A stretch of 64,000 nucleotides of DNA from Multifurca ochricompacta (lineage: Eukaryota; Basidiomycota; Agaricomycetes; Russulales; Russulaceae): NCBI GenBank assembly GCA_022496185.1, contig WTXG01000023.1:124001-188000 (forward strand), written 5' to 3'. The position numbers and the translations under genes are program-made. Position 1 is the stretch's first letter. Each line of letters begins with the position of its first letter. This document shows positions 35,130 to 47,735 of this stretch, one piece after another. A model generated the notes under the pieces. The model was not told the DNA's origin. It did no database searches and saw only the letters and a list, made by a program, of their open reading frames with translations.

Positions 35130-37209
35130 ATGCGATACATCTTCCGAAGTCCGGCCATTCGGAGCTATCATTTGCTCTCTCATCTACCATCAAGTCGACA
35201 AGGATCTCCACGGAGCTATCACGCTTTATTGACCCCGTCATCAAGTAGACAGACCTTGTCTGCAAAAGGTGTACTTGTTCGACGATTGGGTTATGTTGTC
35301 CTCCTGGGAGTGGTAGGATACGTTGCAGATCGGGAGTTATATGCGAGCACCATGGTGCGAAATCTTCGAACGTTCTGGACCGTGCGTCTGTATTTTAAGC
35401 ACAAACCCTCTCCAACTCACTAATTGGCCTGGAAGTGTGCACTCATCGCAGCGGACTACAAGTTGAATTTTACACCGGGCAAGAGTGACTCTATATCCGC
35501 CTTGCATGAACGCGTCGGTGACCGCCTCCTTAACCTCTTTCTCTCCAATGGCGGGCTTTACATAAAATTTGGTGTGTCTTGCGCCATAGCAACCCGGTCA
35601 AACTGATTAACGAATGATTAGGCCAGGTTATCGGCGCCAATGCTGCATTATTACCAAGGCCCATACAAGTAAAATTCTCACGACTCTTTGATGATGCTCC
35701 GCAAGTCCCTTTCATAGACATCGCCCGCGTATTCCAGGAAGAGTTTGGCCGTCCTCCAAGTGGCCCAGATGGCATTTTTTTGGAGTTCGAAGAGACTGCT
35801 GTTGCCAGTGCTAGCATTGCCCAAGTACATCGTGCTCGATTGAAGGGCGAAGATGGAAGGCCTGGAGATTGGGTAGCCGTCAAGGTTCAAAAGCCCGCCG
35901 TAGCAAAGCAAATGGAGCCGGACCTTGCTGCATTTCGTGCAGCCATGTGGATATACGAGCATTGGGTGTTTGATATGCCGGCCTATTTTGTTGTTGGTAC
36001 GCTCCCCTGCAAGCTGCAAATATATGCGCGCTTACGCGTGACTAGACTTCATCTGCGACCACCTTCGTCAAGAATTGGATTTGTGAATGAGTCTCAGAAC
36101 GCTATACGCACTGCAGACCTCATTGCACAGGACTTATCTCTAGCGGAGCGCGTGCATATACCAAACGTTCATCCAGAGTATTCAACCAAGAGGGTCCTCA
36201 CTGCCGAGTGGATTGGCGGTGTGCGCCTCAGTGATAGGCAAGGTGTGTTAAAACTCATGGGAAATCCGAGCGCCGACCTGCCTTCAAAATCAATGACTCC
36301 GCTCGGATCCCCCGCCCTTTCGTCCGATACCGACGCTTTCGAACCACTGGAAGGCGGCACGAAATGGGTCATGCAAACCATGGTTGACTTTTCAGCGCGC
36401 AAATATTTCGCTGGGGCTGGGTCCATTGCGATCCGCACCCAGGAAACATATTCATACGTCCACACCCCCAGCACCGTCGTCGCCCACAGCTCGTCCTGAT
36501 CGACCATGGTCTGTACGTGGAACTCGCCCCTCAGTTTCGTAGACAATATGCAGAGCTATGGAAAGCTCTAATTGCAATAGACCTCGGTACTATATCAAGA
36601 GTTGCGACGCAGTGGGGTCTCGGCGAGCCAGGTCTGTTCGCTAGCTCGATCCTTTTGAAGCCCATCAGTTTGAGCACGAGAAGCAAGAAGCCCGACAACA
36701 AAGAGAGCACGACACCCTCACAGTACGAAGCGAGCGTGCTGCTAAAAGAGAAGCTTAGGAATTTCCTTGTCGACACGGACAAAATGCCTAAGGAACTCAT
36801 TTTTGTCGGCAGGAACATGCGGTAAGTCTTCTTTGCATACACTCTCAACGCGGATTTGGACAAGTCCCTGATACTGGTTTTACCGACTCGTTCAAGCATT
36901 GTGCAAGGCAACAACCAAATGCTCGGCTCACCGGTCAACCGCATCAAGATTATTGGGTTAGCCGCAGCCGACGCCATCCCGCGCTCCTCAGACTTGAGCT
37001 TTGGCAGTCATATTAAAGAACGTTTCCACGAGGGTATGTTCTACGCTGTGATGGCTTCAATCGAGGCCGTCTTCTGGTTGAGCCACACTTGGAAGTGGAT
37101 CACTGGTAGTGAAGATGATCACTTTGAAGATGAGCTAGATCGTCAAATGCGCGAGGTAGCTAAAACTCAGTACGGTATAGATATCGACCCAGCAGCCTAC
37201 GATGCGTGA
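35130..37209 (+). CDS. UbiB/ABC1 family atypical kinase (Mcp2/ADCK-like), mitochondrial
   Basis: Atypical kinase/ATPase family linked to coenzyme Q and mitochondrial lipid balance. Five exons (35130-35381, 35436-35571, 35622-35996, 36046-36821, 36897-37209) give 617 residues after two corrections. An Arg/Ser-rich presequence (MRYIFRSPAIRSYHLLSHLP) precedes a hydrophobic segment YVVLLGVVGYVA. GGLYIKFGQVIGAN is the KxGQ motif, VASASIAQVHRARL the A-rich loop, VAVKVQ the ATP Lys, ELDFVNE the ExD motif, VHCDPHPGNI the catalytic loop and LIDHGLY the metal loop. One T is missing at 36080-36082 and one at 36389-36392; as given, the kinase is cut before its catalytic loop. Closest subgroup looks like fungal Mcp2 rather than Coq8 (inference). 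Confidence 0.88.
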
Positions 37210-37496
37210 GAGAAACCAGAGAATCAGACATTTTGAATGGGACGGGCATTCATCCTCAACCTCTATAGAGTCAGTTTGCAATGCGATTGTACAATACCCC
37301 ACGCATGTTTAAGTTAGGATCGGGCGGATCGGGCATAATTCATATTGCTGGCTATTTGATTTGATCATCATCATCATCTCTAGGGCAGGTGAGCAAGCGA
37401 GTGAAAATCAAAGTGTGGTATGGTCGTCAATGGTCATGGTCGTTGGTCGTTACAAATACACAGGGATCAGGGCGTGGTCGTCCTTTCGACGCAGTT

Positions 37497-40400
37497 TTAC
37501 TTCCTCGCACTGGCAGCTCTCGTTCTTGGGGCTCTCGCCTTGACTGTAGTCCCATCCTTCTCAGGTTCGCTCTGGGCCTTCGGAGCTGCCGCCGCGGTCT
37601 TGCGTGTTCGCACTCCCTTGATGACGATCGCCGGCTGCCTCTCTTCCTCCTCTTCTTTCACATGTACCCGTTCCGGCGTGTTCTCTTTCTCCCCAACCAC
37701 TTGTGCGCTCTTGCCGGATGATGCAACAGCACGTGCTTTTGCAGCAGCTATAACACGATTCGACGCAACGCCAGCGGTGGGCGTTCGCCTCCTCGAGCAT
37801 TGCGTAGCCCACCCGCCGTTACCGCCGCTCCTGCTCCCGCGTTCTCGTCTTCCGTTTCCGCAGGCTCGGTCCTCCCACGCTGCACCCGAGCCATAGGCGG
37901 TACTTCTGGAAGTTCAGCGCGATCGGCGGTTTCAGGCAGGCCGTCGTTCCTAGAGGCATCTTCGGCGTCGCTTGCCTTGGACTTGGCGACACGTCGCTTA
38001 ATCGTGGCTGCAGCAGTCGCCACGTCCACCGATTGGCTGCGCTTCGCTCCTCGGCGTATGCTCTTCGCAGGTTCCGCTACCGGCTCTGCGCCAGCTGCTG
38101 GTGCGGGTGCGGCTAGTCCTTTCGTGCCTCGCATTGTCTTGCGCGTCGACTTGCTGGATTCTACACGCTCGTTGTCCGTTGACCCGACGGACCTCGTGGT
38201 CGTTCGGGAACGCCGAATAGGCTCGGGGACAGAGGCAGCAGGCTTCGGTTGTGAAGTAAGCTCAGTGGTCTCAGGAGCTGCAGGTTTCCTCGTCTTGCTT
38301 GCCGATTTGGCAGGTGCTACTGCCATGTCCTGGTCACGCTGCATTAGTCCCGGACTCTTTTCGAAGGTAGTCGAGGTCTATAAGATAATCACCTCCTTCG
38401 CTTCTCTCTCGACTCTTCGAGTTGTTCGCCTCACGATAGAGCCCTTAGGTGCGTTTGCGTTGTACTTCGTGGGCCTCGCTGGTGGAACATCCGGTGTCAG
38501 CTCGTCGTCTGCAAGTTGCCCTAGGTCAGCAGGAGTTGCACGGCCTTTATTCATGGGACGGATGGCCGGTGTCTTTTCTGCAACCCCGGAGCTTGGTTTA
38601 GATGGGGAACCGGTAATTGCAGGCTTCCCTTTGAGGGGCATTAGAGATGGAGCGGGGATTTCTGGTGCAATGCTGTCAATCTCGTCGCTTGGCTTGAACT
38701 CTTGAGCGTCATATTCAGGCGGGGTTGTCAGCATCTCGCCAATACCTTCGAAGATCGGGGTGTTTGGTTCCCGCTCCCGTTCTCGGAAGAACATCTCGCG
38801 TACTCCGTCCAGGCGTGGGGTCTCGGGATTCGAGGAAGGCTCCGCTTTGAAGAGTTTGACGACACCTGCGTAAGAGGTAGGCATATTCGCGACACGCTTC
38901 TCAGAGAAGACATGCTTAAGATCTGACATGTGTGGAGTGGCAGGGGACGAGGGGATTACAGAGCGAGACTCCGTTTGCAGGGGAGTACCTCCCTCAGCAG
39001 TCACTTCATTGTCTTCAGGTATCTCATATTGCTGTCCTGTGACTTCTTTACCTCCCTCTGGTGTACTAGATATAGGAACATCGGCAATTGCCTCGGGTTG
39101 TATGCTTCGTCGGCGCTGCATACCCTCAACCACCTCCTTCATTTTTTCAAGGAGTGTAGAGGTCTCCGCTTCTTCATCGTCCTCCTTGATTGTGTCCCAA
39201 ACCTTGGACGGGGAGGCAAATACAGATGCTGTTTTCGTTGCGGGAGTTCCAGAACCTGAGGAACTGCGTTGGGAGCCCGGTATATTCCCCCGAAGAACAT
39301 GTCAGGTTGAACGAGGGCAGAACGTCTGCGTTCCTGGATAGCCTGCGAAAATGGACATAAGGTCGGGTTCCTTTAAGACTCGAAAAAAGTATACCTGTTT
39401 TTCTGATTGACTGACTCTTCGCTGTCCTGATTCCGCTTTTGCCCCGGACATCTCCTGGTCTGTATCGGAGACCGCGGTATCCGTAACCAGCCATGACCTT
39501 GTCATGCTCGCCTGGCTAACGCCACCAGTTGATTTACGTCCCCTGACACGATCCGCGAGACTAAGGCCGTCATTGAACTTGTGGACTTGCGGAGTCATAA
39601 AGGATAGAGGCCTCTGAGGACGCTGGGGTGTGAATTGACGAGGGGTAAATACACGCTGGTGTCCAGCGATCTTGCCTTCAAGCTCAGGGTCACCTAAGGC
39701 ATCTGTTGGATTTTCTCCACCGTCGAGCTTTTGCAGCTCCTCGTTCTGATCCAAAGGCTCGTTTTCATCATTAGTGGAATGATCGTCATCATATTCATCG
39801 TCATAGCAGCGCTGCTGTTGAAGAAAATCCCGTCAGACAACAATTATACAGATTCGACGTGGTTCTTACACCAGTGATGGGGCCTCGCTCCGCGTGCTCG
39901 GTCTTCTCTGGCGACGTTGAGGGAGAGCGGAAAGTTTGTAGGCTGCTCTTGAAAGCCTCGAGGCTTTTACGCCACCCAGATTTTGGCACAGTTGGCTCGG
40001 GGTCCGGCTGTGCGCCCTCATCATCACCATCCTCGTGAACTTCTTCCCCGTGCTCTTCATTGATGGCTTCTTGGCCATCCTCATCTCTCTCATCAACCTC
40101 CATCTGTTCCTCTATGGGTATGACATGTTCCTCCACCTCACGCTCTTCCTGCTCTTGTTCCTTCTCCATCTCGACCCGCATCACAGCACGCTGTACAGAC
40201 CGGATCAGCACTGCGCGGTGCAATGATGGTCGTGCTGGCCGCCGGCGTGGCGTTTGGAACTGTTGTGACTGATACGATGGAGGAAGGGGAAAGGCGGGTG
40301 TCGCATGTGGCCTCCCGCCTGAGTTGCACGTACGGGGCTTTGCATGGGGTTAATCAGGCTGGGCTGTGGCGCTTCCCTTTGGACACTGGGGGGCAAGTGC

Positions 40401-41142
40401 ACTGGAGCTAAGGTTCGGGGGCATCAACTTCTTCCAAAATCACGAGATCCTGCTCCTCCTCCACGACCTGTGGGCGATTTCCCTCGACAAGACGAATGGG
40501 CGTGCCATGCTCTTGGTCTTGCTCATCGGCTTGCTCCTGCTCGAAAGCACTGTGTGCATGTTTTAACTGCGAGCTGTTCAACCGGATCGGCGTCTGCAGC
40601 ACACGCAGGTTGACGCGGGGGTCGGGGTCAGGGCGCGGAGTGAAGACCTGGGCGCTCTGAATCATGGAAAGCCGGAGTACGCGTTTCCGCACAGATTTCG
40701 ATACAGATGGTGGTGGGGTAAAAACGAGGGCAGGCCGAAGTGCTTTAGGTGGATATTCAAACCGAAAACGTTTCTTGTTGATTTCTATTTGCGAATTGTT
40801 AATCAGAGGGACGGTTGTATGAGTCGTCGTGGTTGCTGGGAAGACATAGCACTGGTCGACAAGGAGACCATGCACTCCCAACACCTCTATAAATGCCTGA
40901 AACCGGATTATGAACTTATAATACTGACGCGTGAACACAAGCAACAGACTGACTTTCCGCTCTTGGAAAATGATTTTTGCGTGGAGAGGGCTGACAGTAG
41001 GATAGTAGAGTCGAACGCTACAGGATGGGTCACAACCAAAAGTGAGTTCATCTTCATCTATTGGATAAGATGCTATAACGGTTTCTTCATGTCGTTTCAT
41101 GAAGCGCAGGACACCGTAGTGGCCGAATTCACTACCCTCCAT
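37497..41142 (-). CDS. FHA-domain protein with internal repeats and KEN box
   Basis: Five exons (41142-40954, 40896-39870, 39814-39395, 39342-38393, 38356-37497) give 1149 residues after four corrections (near 40417, 40236, 39287 and 37808). The N-terminal 110 residues are an FHA phosphothreonine-binding domain: LTFGCDPSCSVRLYYPTVSP, LHAKIIF, VHGLLVDQ, and KKRFRFEYPP at its end. The rest is disordered, acidic then basic. Residues encoded by 38944-38723 hold four related units ending in hydrophobic-x-x-Met-Phe type motifs (TPRLDGVREMF, TPIFEGIGEML). The tail is Lys/Ala-rich with EKENTPER, a KEN-box degron. Layout resembles Ki-67-like chromosomal proteins, but no RVxF-type PP1 site was found. 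The last intron is only 36 nt. Confidence 0.75.
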
Positions 41143-41434
41143 CGTCGTTGTTGTTGTCGTTGTTGTCGTTGTTATTAACAGTTGCTGTTGAGTCGCGGTC
41201 TCGCGGTCGCGCTGCCATGTACCAAGTCATGTGATCGTGTCATATTACACTCGGACTTTGACTCTCGCAATTACAAGGAGGGAGCACAACAACAAATTTA
41301 ACGAGACAATGTAGATGTGATAGGTAGTCCAGGCCCTGAATTGTTGCTTCTTTGAGCTTGTAGTCTGTGGCTACTACAACCCACAGGCACCATTAGCTAC
41401 GGTCAAATAACTCTGCTTGATTCGTGAAAACTAC

Positions 41435-42476
41435 TCACTCATCGAAGTGTATGCCCCGCTTCGGATCTGCGCGACGCTTGTCGAGCGTCTTCCGAACCTT
41501 GCTCTCCGGGCGCACTACAATAACGGGTACCGGAGAGTGGCTGAGGCAGTACTTTGAAACGCCCCCCACGCCCTGCGCGCCAAAGGCGGCACCGAACGCC
41601 TGCTTCATCCTCCGCGCGCCTCGCGAGCCAACAACGACGGAGTCCGGGCGATAAAGTGCAATGAGTCGATCTATCGTTGTTGTAACCTTGCCTGCGATGT
41701 ACTCAACGATGATGGATAACTAGAGCAATGGCATGTTGTCAGACAATGAGCGCCTATACGTAGAGGCACCGAGTGGATACCTTTCGATCGGGGTCAACAT
41801 CCACACACTTGTCCTGTATGCGATGCATATAATCCCTGGCTTCGTCACGGACAACGTCATGATCCCTTTCTGCAGACGGAGAATGTATCTTCAGGGAGAG
41901 TGAGACTGAGGAGGGTTGCTTACCCAGATCTTCCTGGTCTATTCCGCGAAAAACAATAAGTTCATCTCCATCCTGGACTAGACCCTCGATAGCCCAATCT
42001 AGCGCTTGACGACCACTATCGTCTGGACTGGATGCGCACAGAAAAACGCGCGTGCTCGGGCGGCGCTCGTAACCATCTGACTTGACTTGTAAGGTAAATG
42101 AGAACATAGAAGCTACAGGGTTCTCAAATGTATCAAAGGACACTTTAGGGGTATACCCTTGGGATGCATTTACACCAATTATCGTGGAAGCGGTAGGAGA
42201 CTGGATGGTGGAAGAGGGTGTAAGGAGAATTCCGGTGGCCGAAGGGCTGTTGACAGGGAGAGGAGAGTTGAAGGCACTAGCAGGGCTCTGGGAAGGAGAT
42301 GCTGAGGCCAAGGATTGAATAGAGACTTGCGGTACTGGAGGGATAGGTGAGGGTTGAAAGAAGGGGGAAAGAGGTGGGGAATTTATGGACGGTGTCGAGG
42401 GGTGAGAGGAGTGTTTCATAGCAGAGCGAAGAGGTTGTTGAGGAGGTAAAGAAATTGGGCCTGGATGGTCACTCAT
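41435..42476 (-). CDS. universal stress protein (UspA) domain protein
   Basis: Three exons (42476-41924, 41869-41781, 41719-41435) give 308 residues. A Ser/Pro-rich N-terminal half (about 130 residues, many SP sites) precedes the Usp domain: STRVFLCASSPDDSGRQALD, WAIEGLVQDGDELIVFRGID, then VVVGSRGARRMKQAFGAAFG and YCLSHSPVPVIVVRPESK. The latter carries the ATP-binding GxRG...G(S/T)V.xY pattern. Long N-terminal extensions are common in fungal Usp proteins. The stop at 41435 sits in GAGTGAGT, which could also be a splice donor, so an additional C-terminal exon cannot be excluded. The start at 42476 (MSDHPGP) is preferred over 42578. Divergent from the WW-protein gene. Confidence 0.85.
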
Positions 42477-42659
42477 CTTCGTAGAGCTCTCCCTTCGCCT
42501 TTTCAATGGGTTCGGAATTGTTGAGGAGTACGTCGTGATTGTAAATCTGCTGCTGCTGCAGTTGTCGGTTTTGATCAAGTTAGTTTCTGGTTTCTTAAAC
42601 TTAAATCACACACCACTTTACACAGCCTTCTTAGCACTTTACCTCCATCACCTTCTTCA
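42477..42659. promoter_or_regulatory. 183-bp divergent promoter (USP / WW protein)
   Basis: Start codons of two opposite genes are 183 bp apart. Pyrimidine-rich sequence precedes the WW gene. Confidence 0.5.
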
Positions 42660-43557
42660 ATGTCCAACAACAGCTCCAGTCCCTTACCCGATTCTTCTTT
42701 AAATGATCACTCTCTGTCATCAGATAAACCGGAAATGAGCCAGGTAGAAGAAAAAGTGGTAGAACTATCGGAATCCGACATCAAGCCTGCCGAGTCCAAT
42801 TCTAGTACCAGTACTGAGGCCACACCTGCCTCATCGCCAACTGCAGCAACCCCTGCAATCCCTTCTTCTGGAAATTGGCAGGCGATATGGTCACCTGTGC
42901 ACAATGCGTACTATTTTTACAATACTATCACTCAAGAAACGACGTGGGTGAACCCCTTACAATCAACTACGACCGATCCATTCTCCTCTTCTACCTCTGA
43001 CTCTGCGTCCGATTCTGCGTCCGCCTCTGTGCCGACCTCAAACGCTCAAGAAGAAGGCCCTTCCGGATCTTCTTCCGGTGCATCCTCCGGTGCGACACAT
43101 GTACCCGCATCTGTTGCGCAGATTTACGCGTTGCAGGAGGCCGCCGTGGCGCAGGGTATAGACCCTTCCCTCGCATACCTCGACCCGTCCCTCGCAGGGC
43201 CGTCCGCCCCAGGTAGCATTTACAACTTCACTGCGAGGTTCAACGCGCATACAGGAGCGTTTGCGAAACCCGACGCACGCGACCCTGGCCATTTGTCAGA
43301 GTTTGAGCGCATGAAACGAATGAGCTCCGTTTACTTCAACATGGAGCAGTGGGAACAGGAAGTTGCGCAAAGAAAGCAACAAGAGGACGAAGATGCAGCT
43401 AACGGGAAGAAACGGAAAAGACCTAGTAAGAAGGACTTGGTGGGCTACTTTTCCAGTAAATTTCACGTGCAGAGCCCTTACCAAACTCTCACAGGAACGC
43501 TTTAAGGAGCAGAAGAGGCTGAAGAAGATCGCAAAGACGGCGTGGCTACGCACGTAG
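42660..43557 (+). CDS. WW-domain protein
   Basis: Two exons (42660-43439, 43495-43557) give 280 residues. A single WW domain at about residues 71-100 reads GNWQAIWSPVHNAYYFYNTI and TQETTWVNP, with the two conserved Trp and the following Pro. A Ser-rich linker leads to YNFTARFNAHTGAFAKPDAR and a basic coiled C-terminus ending KKIAKTAWLRT, a conserved tail in fungal WW proteins that I associate with nuclear or splicing-related proteins (inference). KKRKRPSKKD is a likely nuclear localisation signal. Confidence 0.85.
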
Positions 43558-44019
43558 ATTTTTGGCGCGGTTTGAATTTTTGCTTTCGTGGGCAGTATGT
43601 TCAGTCATACCGGTGTCATCACAATCATCATTAGTGTGTGTTTGAAACCCAACCCCTAATGCCTAGCTCTGAGCTGTAGTTGTCCATCCACATCTCAACT
43701 AATCGACCCGTTGAAAATGTACATTCTCGGCGTGGGCTAGTTGTATACAACATGCGTAACAAATCCGTGAGAAGTTTGGAAGTTTCTCGACTTGCTAACT
43801 GTGCGGAGGGAGAATAAAGCACGGAAAGGAATTATATGAAAAAGCGCAGATACAACTTCAACAGTGGATGGACATTCTACTGCTCCACAGACTCGGAGGC
43901 CCCGGCACTTGTGAGTACTGCAGTCGAGGCCGGTGCGGCGCCGCTTTACGAACAACCAAGTCAGCTTGCTGGCTACAAATTTGAAACAAATCAACATGAC
44001 ATCGAACGAATCGAGCAAC
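43558..44019. other. convergent intergenic region
   Basis: Between the 3' ends of the WW gene and CSN1. A plus-strand frame at 43836-44087 overlaps the CSN1 end and shows no family features. Confidence 0.5.
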
Positions 44020-45621
44020 TTATGCGCACAGTCGAAGACGGAGCAATAACTTGTCTGTCGCTCTCTGCATTTCAGCCCCAGCCCTGAGCGCGTGAGCGTA
44101 CAACTGCGCTCGGGGATTCGTGGAGCGCGCCTTGAGAATTTTGTTTTGGCTGTCCACCCGACCGAGGATGTCCCCTCGCTGGATTAGGGCGACGACCTCC
44201 TTTTCCGTGTCCTCGACTGTCCATCCGAACGCAGCGCTCATGCGCTCGAGCCGAATCGTCGCAAAGGGTTGGAAATAGAGAACAACAGCGCGGGAACGGA
44301 TGAGTGCAGTGAGGTTCGCGACGTGTGGGCCCAATAGCGGGTCGAGCAGATGACGGGCCTAAACCAAGGATTCTATATCAGCTGCACGAAGAATGGAGGA
44401 CACAGCCTGTGAGCGCTTACAGAGAATCTTTCAAGGAGTTCGAGTACGGCCCTGAAGTTGCTTGCCATCCAAGCATCCAACAGCTCTTTCATGCCTTCTC
44501 CCTCTCCAGCTAACCCCTCTCCTTCTACCACCCTTGACTTGAGCTCGGCGCGCCCCAGAGTCGCGAGCGCGCAAAGTGTTGCATATACTCCAATATCTCC
44601 CGCCGAGACGATGGTGCCAGTCCACGGCGCCAGGGATGCCGCTGACATCGGCTGCAGGAGATCTTGCGCAGCTTTCGCGTAATTCCCAGTCGACAGGTGC
44701 GAAAGCGCAGTGCAAAGGGCGAGTTTTGCCTCGACCGTGTGATGCTGATCAGCCTTCTTCGGCCCTGTCGCTCCTAACCCGATACCCAAGCTAGTAGTTG
44801 ACTGCCCGGATGCTATGATGCTGTCCAAAGCGGATTCCGCTTTGAAAACATATGTTGGGATATGTGAAAAGCTGCGCTGTTCCAAAAGAAGCTACCACAG
44901 AAGCCTTGGTAAGCAGTGGCATCGAGAGAGAAATTTGAAAAAAAAAAAAAAAAAGTGGCTACCTCCAATACTGAGAGACACATGTCGAGCATGTTTTGCG
45001 TTGTCGTACAGAACTCACGCGACTTGGTGTGATGGCGTAGGGCGTTGTCGAAATTGCCCGTGGCACGGTAAAAGGCCCCTAGGTCTCGGTGAGCCATGCG
45101 GATGCTCTCCTTGATCATGTTGCCAGTGTATGTCTTGAGCTCAACCTCGAGCTTCCGGCGCTCCGCAGAATTACGCTCATTGGTTTCCTCGATCCAATCG
45201 AGGTATGGCGTGTGATCGGGCAGGAGCTCGTCTAAAGATGGTAGGTTGTAACCAGGTCTAGAGGATGCACCTTCATAGGCTGACAAAATCGTCTTATACA
45301 AGTCCGTGTCACGTTGTGCCGGCTCGACGAGGAGCTGAAGGGACCGGGTGAGAGCTTGCGGGGCAAGAGTAGGGGAAAGCGATATGGTGTTGATCAGGCG
45401 ATCTAAGCCTGCCCGGCCTGCGTAGCGTTACGGTCCAACGACGGCTTGTCATGGCAAAAGAGGTATTTACCGGAGTAGCCCGATATGTACGCGTCGAGGT
45501 CAAAAGGGTGCGCGTCATCGACGACAACGGCCAATGGTGCCGCCCCTTTGCTAGACGAGGCCTCGGCACTATAATATGCCATTTCCACCTCCTCAATGGC
45601 ATCTACATCCATGCTGGACAT
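44020..45621 (-). CDS. CSN1: COP9 signalosome subunit 1 (PCI protein)
   Basis: Scaffold subunit of the COP9 signalosome, which removes Nedd8 from cullins. Four exons (45621-45471, 45417-44963, 44891-44421, 44358-44020) give 471 residues with closing phases. TPR-like helices include [20 protein letters not shown] followed by [13 protein letters not shown]. The PCI winged helix is at the C-terminus: [40 protein letters not shown] and [12 protein letters not shown], the last a typical Csn1/Rpn7 strand pair. Intron 2 contains a 15-base A/T run. The very C-terminus (LLLRLRLCA) is shorter than in animal CSN1. Confidence 0.9.
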
Positions 45622-45998
45622 ATCTGAAAATGATGATTGAAGGATTTATATGATACAAATACAGAATACTGGCAGACAGGCGACCTTCGACCCGTTGGGA
45701 CTAGACGTTAAGCGAAGAGTCAATAGTCTGCACGAGAAATGCGTATTTATTCAAAGCAAAGCAAAGATCCAGGTTGTGGTCACGGGCGAGTTGCATTTCG
45801 CCACGCCATATAACGTCCAAATATCAGTTATCTGGGCGATGCACTCACCTACAGTTCTCGTCAGAGTTTAAGTGAATCTCGTCGTAGATAGTGAATGGGA
45901 GGTGGTGAGGGTGGAAAGGCCTGTGGCGGCGGGCCGAACCCGGGCCCGGTAAAGTTTACCCTCGACTTGCAAGTCAAAACTTGATTGCAGCCTGATTC
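45622..45998. promoter_or_regulatory. divergent CSN1/NOP53 promoter region
   Basis: 377 bp between opposite start codons, with GC-rich palindromic sequence GGGCCGAACCCGGGCCC near 45936. No gene. Confidence 0.45.
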
Positions 45999-47735
45999 AT
46001 GACGACCTCTATTGTCAAGCCAAAAAAAAAACCTTCAGTTGCCTCCATCGTAGGTGCACCTGCACAGCATAACCAATCGAGCAGGAAAGGTAAAAAGGCA
46101 TGGAGGAAGAACGTTAATATTGAAGATCTTGAAGAGAAACTTGAGGGTCTTCGTGAGGAGGAGCGCACCTTTGGGTGTGTAGGGGTCTCCTTTTTTCTTT
46201 TCTTTTAATCTGTGTTCAAATCACCTTCAAAGGTCGACATTACGGAAGAAGACAGACAGCGAGTTATATATCGTCGATACCAAAGGCGATGATAAAGGCA
46301 TTAGTTTTTCTCACTTCTATACTCCAACGATCTAATCTCTCCCTCCGCTTCTCAGTTCGAAAATCTCTCCCGCACTTCGACCGTACTTCCTTGAAGTCAC
46401 ATCAAATAATTACCCAACGCTCTGCTGTCACCGCAGTCTATGCACGCCCTCGAAGATCTCTTATGAGTGCCCGCGAGAAAGAGCGGCTGCTCAGGATCGC
46501 ACGAAGGGATCGCAGGGGCCCTCTGAATAGCATCGTGGATCCCTCGCAACCCGGAGCAGGCAGCGCGCTGCTTGAAGCTTCTGAAGCCGTTAAAAAAAGT
46601 GGTAAATACGACATGTGGTCCGTAGAAGTGGAAGAAGGATTGGACGGCGGTGTTAAAGTCAAGGTGCGCCGTCCTCCCGAAACACACCCTGTCTGCCGCT
46701 CATGTCCTGATTCTCTTGTACAGGCACCAGCCATCCCCCATCCGCGTACCATGATCACCCTGCCCGCAGTTCCTGCCCCGCATGTAGGAACATCATATAA
46801 CCCACCCGAAGTTGCACATAGCGCTCTACTCCGCACCGCGTACGAAACCGAACTGCGCCGAGTGAAAGAAGCCGAGGCATTCGAAGCCACAAAGGCGCGC
46901 ATCTTCAGTGCACGACAAGCAGACGACAGGGCGGGGTGCAGGGCATGTTGGTAGACAAGCTTGACGCTGGTGAGGGCCAGGACGATTCAGAGCACGGTGA
47001 TATTGTTCGTACCGGAAGCGTATCCCAGACGAAAAAGACACTGCCGAAACGCAAGACGAAACAACAAAGACTAAAGGCAGAAAAGCTGCGCGCTGAGGTA
47101 CGTCGATAACACAACTTCCCCTCCCCCTCCCCCTCTTTCCCCCAGTGCACAATCCTCCCACACCGCTGCCCACTCATCTCTAGAATTTTACTAGAAATAT
47201 GCTCTCGTGGAACGCATCCTGCGTAAACGTTTACACGCATCTGTTGATTCTGTTAAATCCCTGCGCAAAGCCGCCGATAGGACACTAGCAGCGCGTGCCC
47301 AAGCTTCAGCCGAGCGACGCTCTAAGCAGGAGGCGTGCCTCGCGCAGAATGGTCTTGCAGGGCAGAAGCTTGGAAAGCACATCGTACGCGAGGTGAACGT
47401 TGACGTGCAGCTCGGGGAGGAGCTCAGCGAGAGTTTGCGCGGACTTCGGGTATGTGCCATCTATACATATTCATTGTGCTTTATACGATGAGTGATCTTG
47501 TACTTTTTCCTGTGTTGATGACGCCGGTGTAAGCCCGAGGGTAACTTATTCAGGGATCGGTTATGGAGCATGCAGCAGCGTGCACTGATTGAGCCACGGG
47601 TGCCTATATTGTGCGTGGCCTTCCCGTACTCTTTATATTATGATAGCGGCTTACGGGAGTATTTCGCAATGCAGACCAAAGAAACGCAAGCAGATGGTGG
47701 AGTACGAAAAGCACGCGTGGAAGAGGTTTGCCTGA
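45999..47735 (+). CDS. NOP53: 60S ribosome biogenesis factor NOP53
   Basis: Nucleolar protein needed for late pre-60S maturation and for recruiting the exosome helicase Mtr4. Seven exons give 440 residues after one correction. Recognised by SSRKGKKAWRKNVNIEDLEE, LYIVDTKGDD, IITQRSAVTAVYARP, VPAPHVGTSYNPP and the C-terminal PEGNLFRDRLWSMQQRALIE followed by KKRKQMVEYEKHAWKRF. One G is missing in the run at 46929-46931, where RQADDR must continue as GGVQGMLVDKLD. The second intron was taken with a weak GT donor at 46304. An in-frame 60-nt intron at 46664-46723 has no stop and could be retained. Confidence 0.9.

Noticed and set aside
43836..44087. 83-residue plus-strand frame at the CSN1 3' end
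   Set aside because: Partly antisense to the PCI domain; no family resemblance or splice support.
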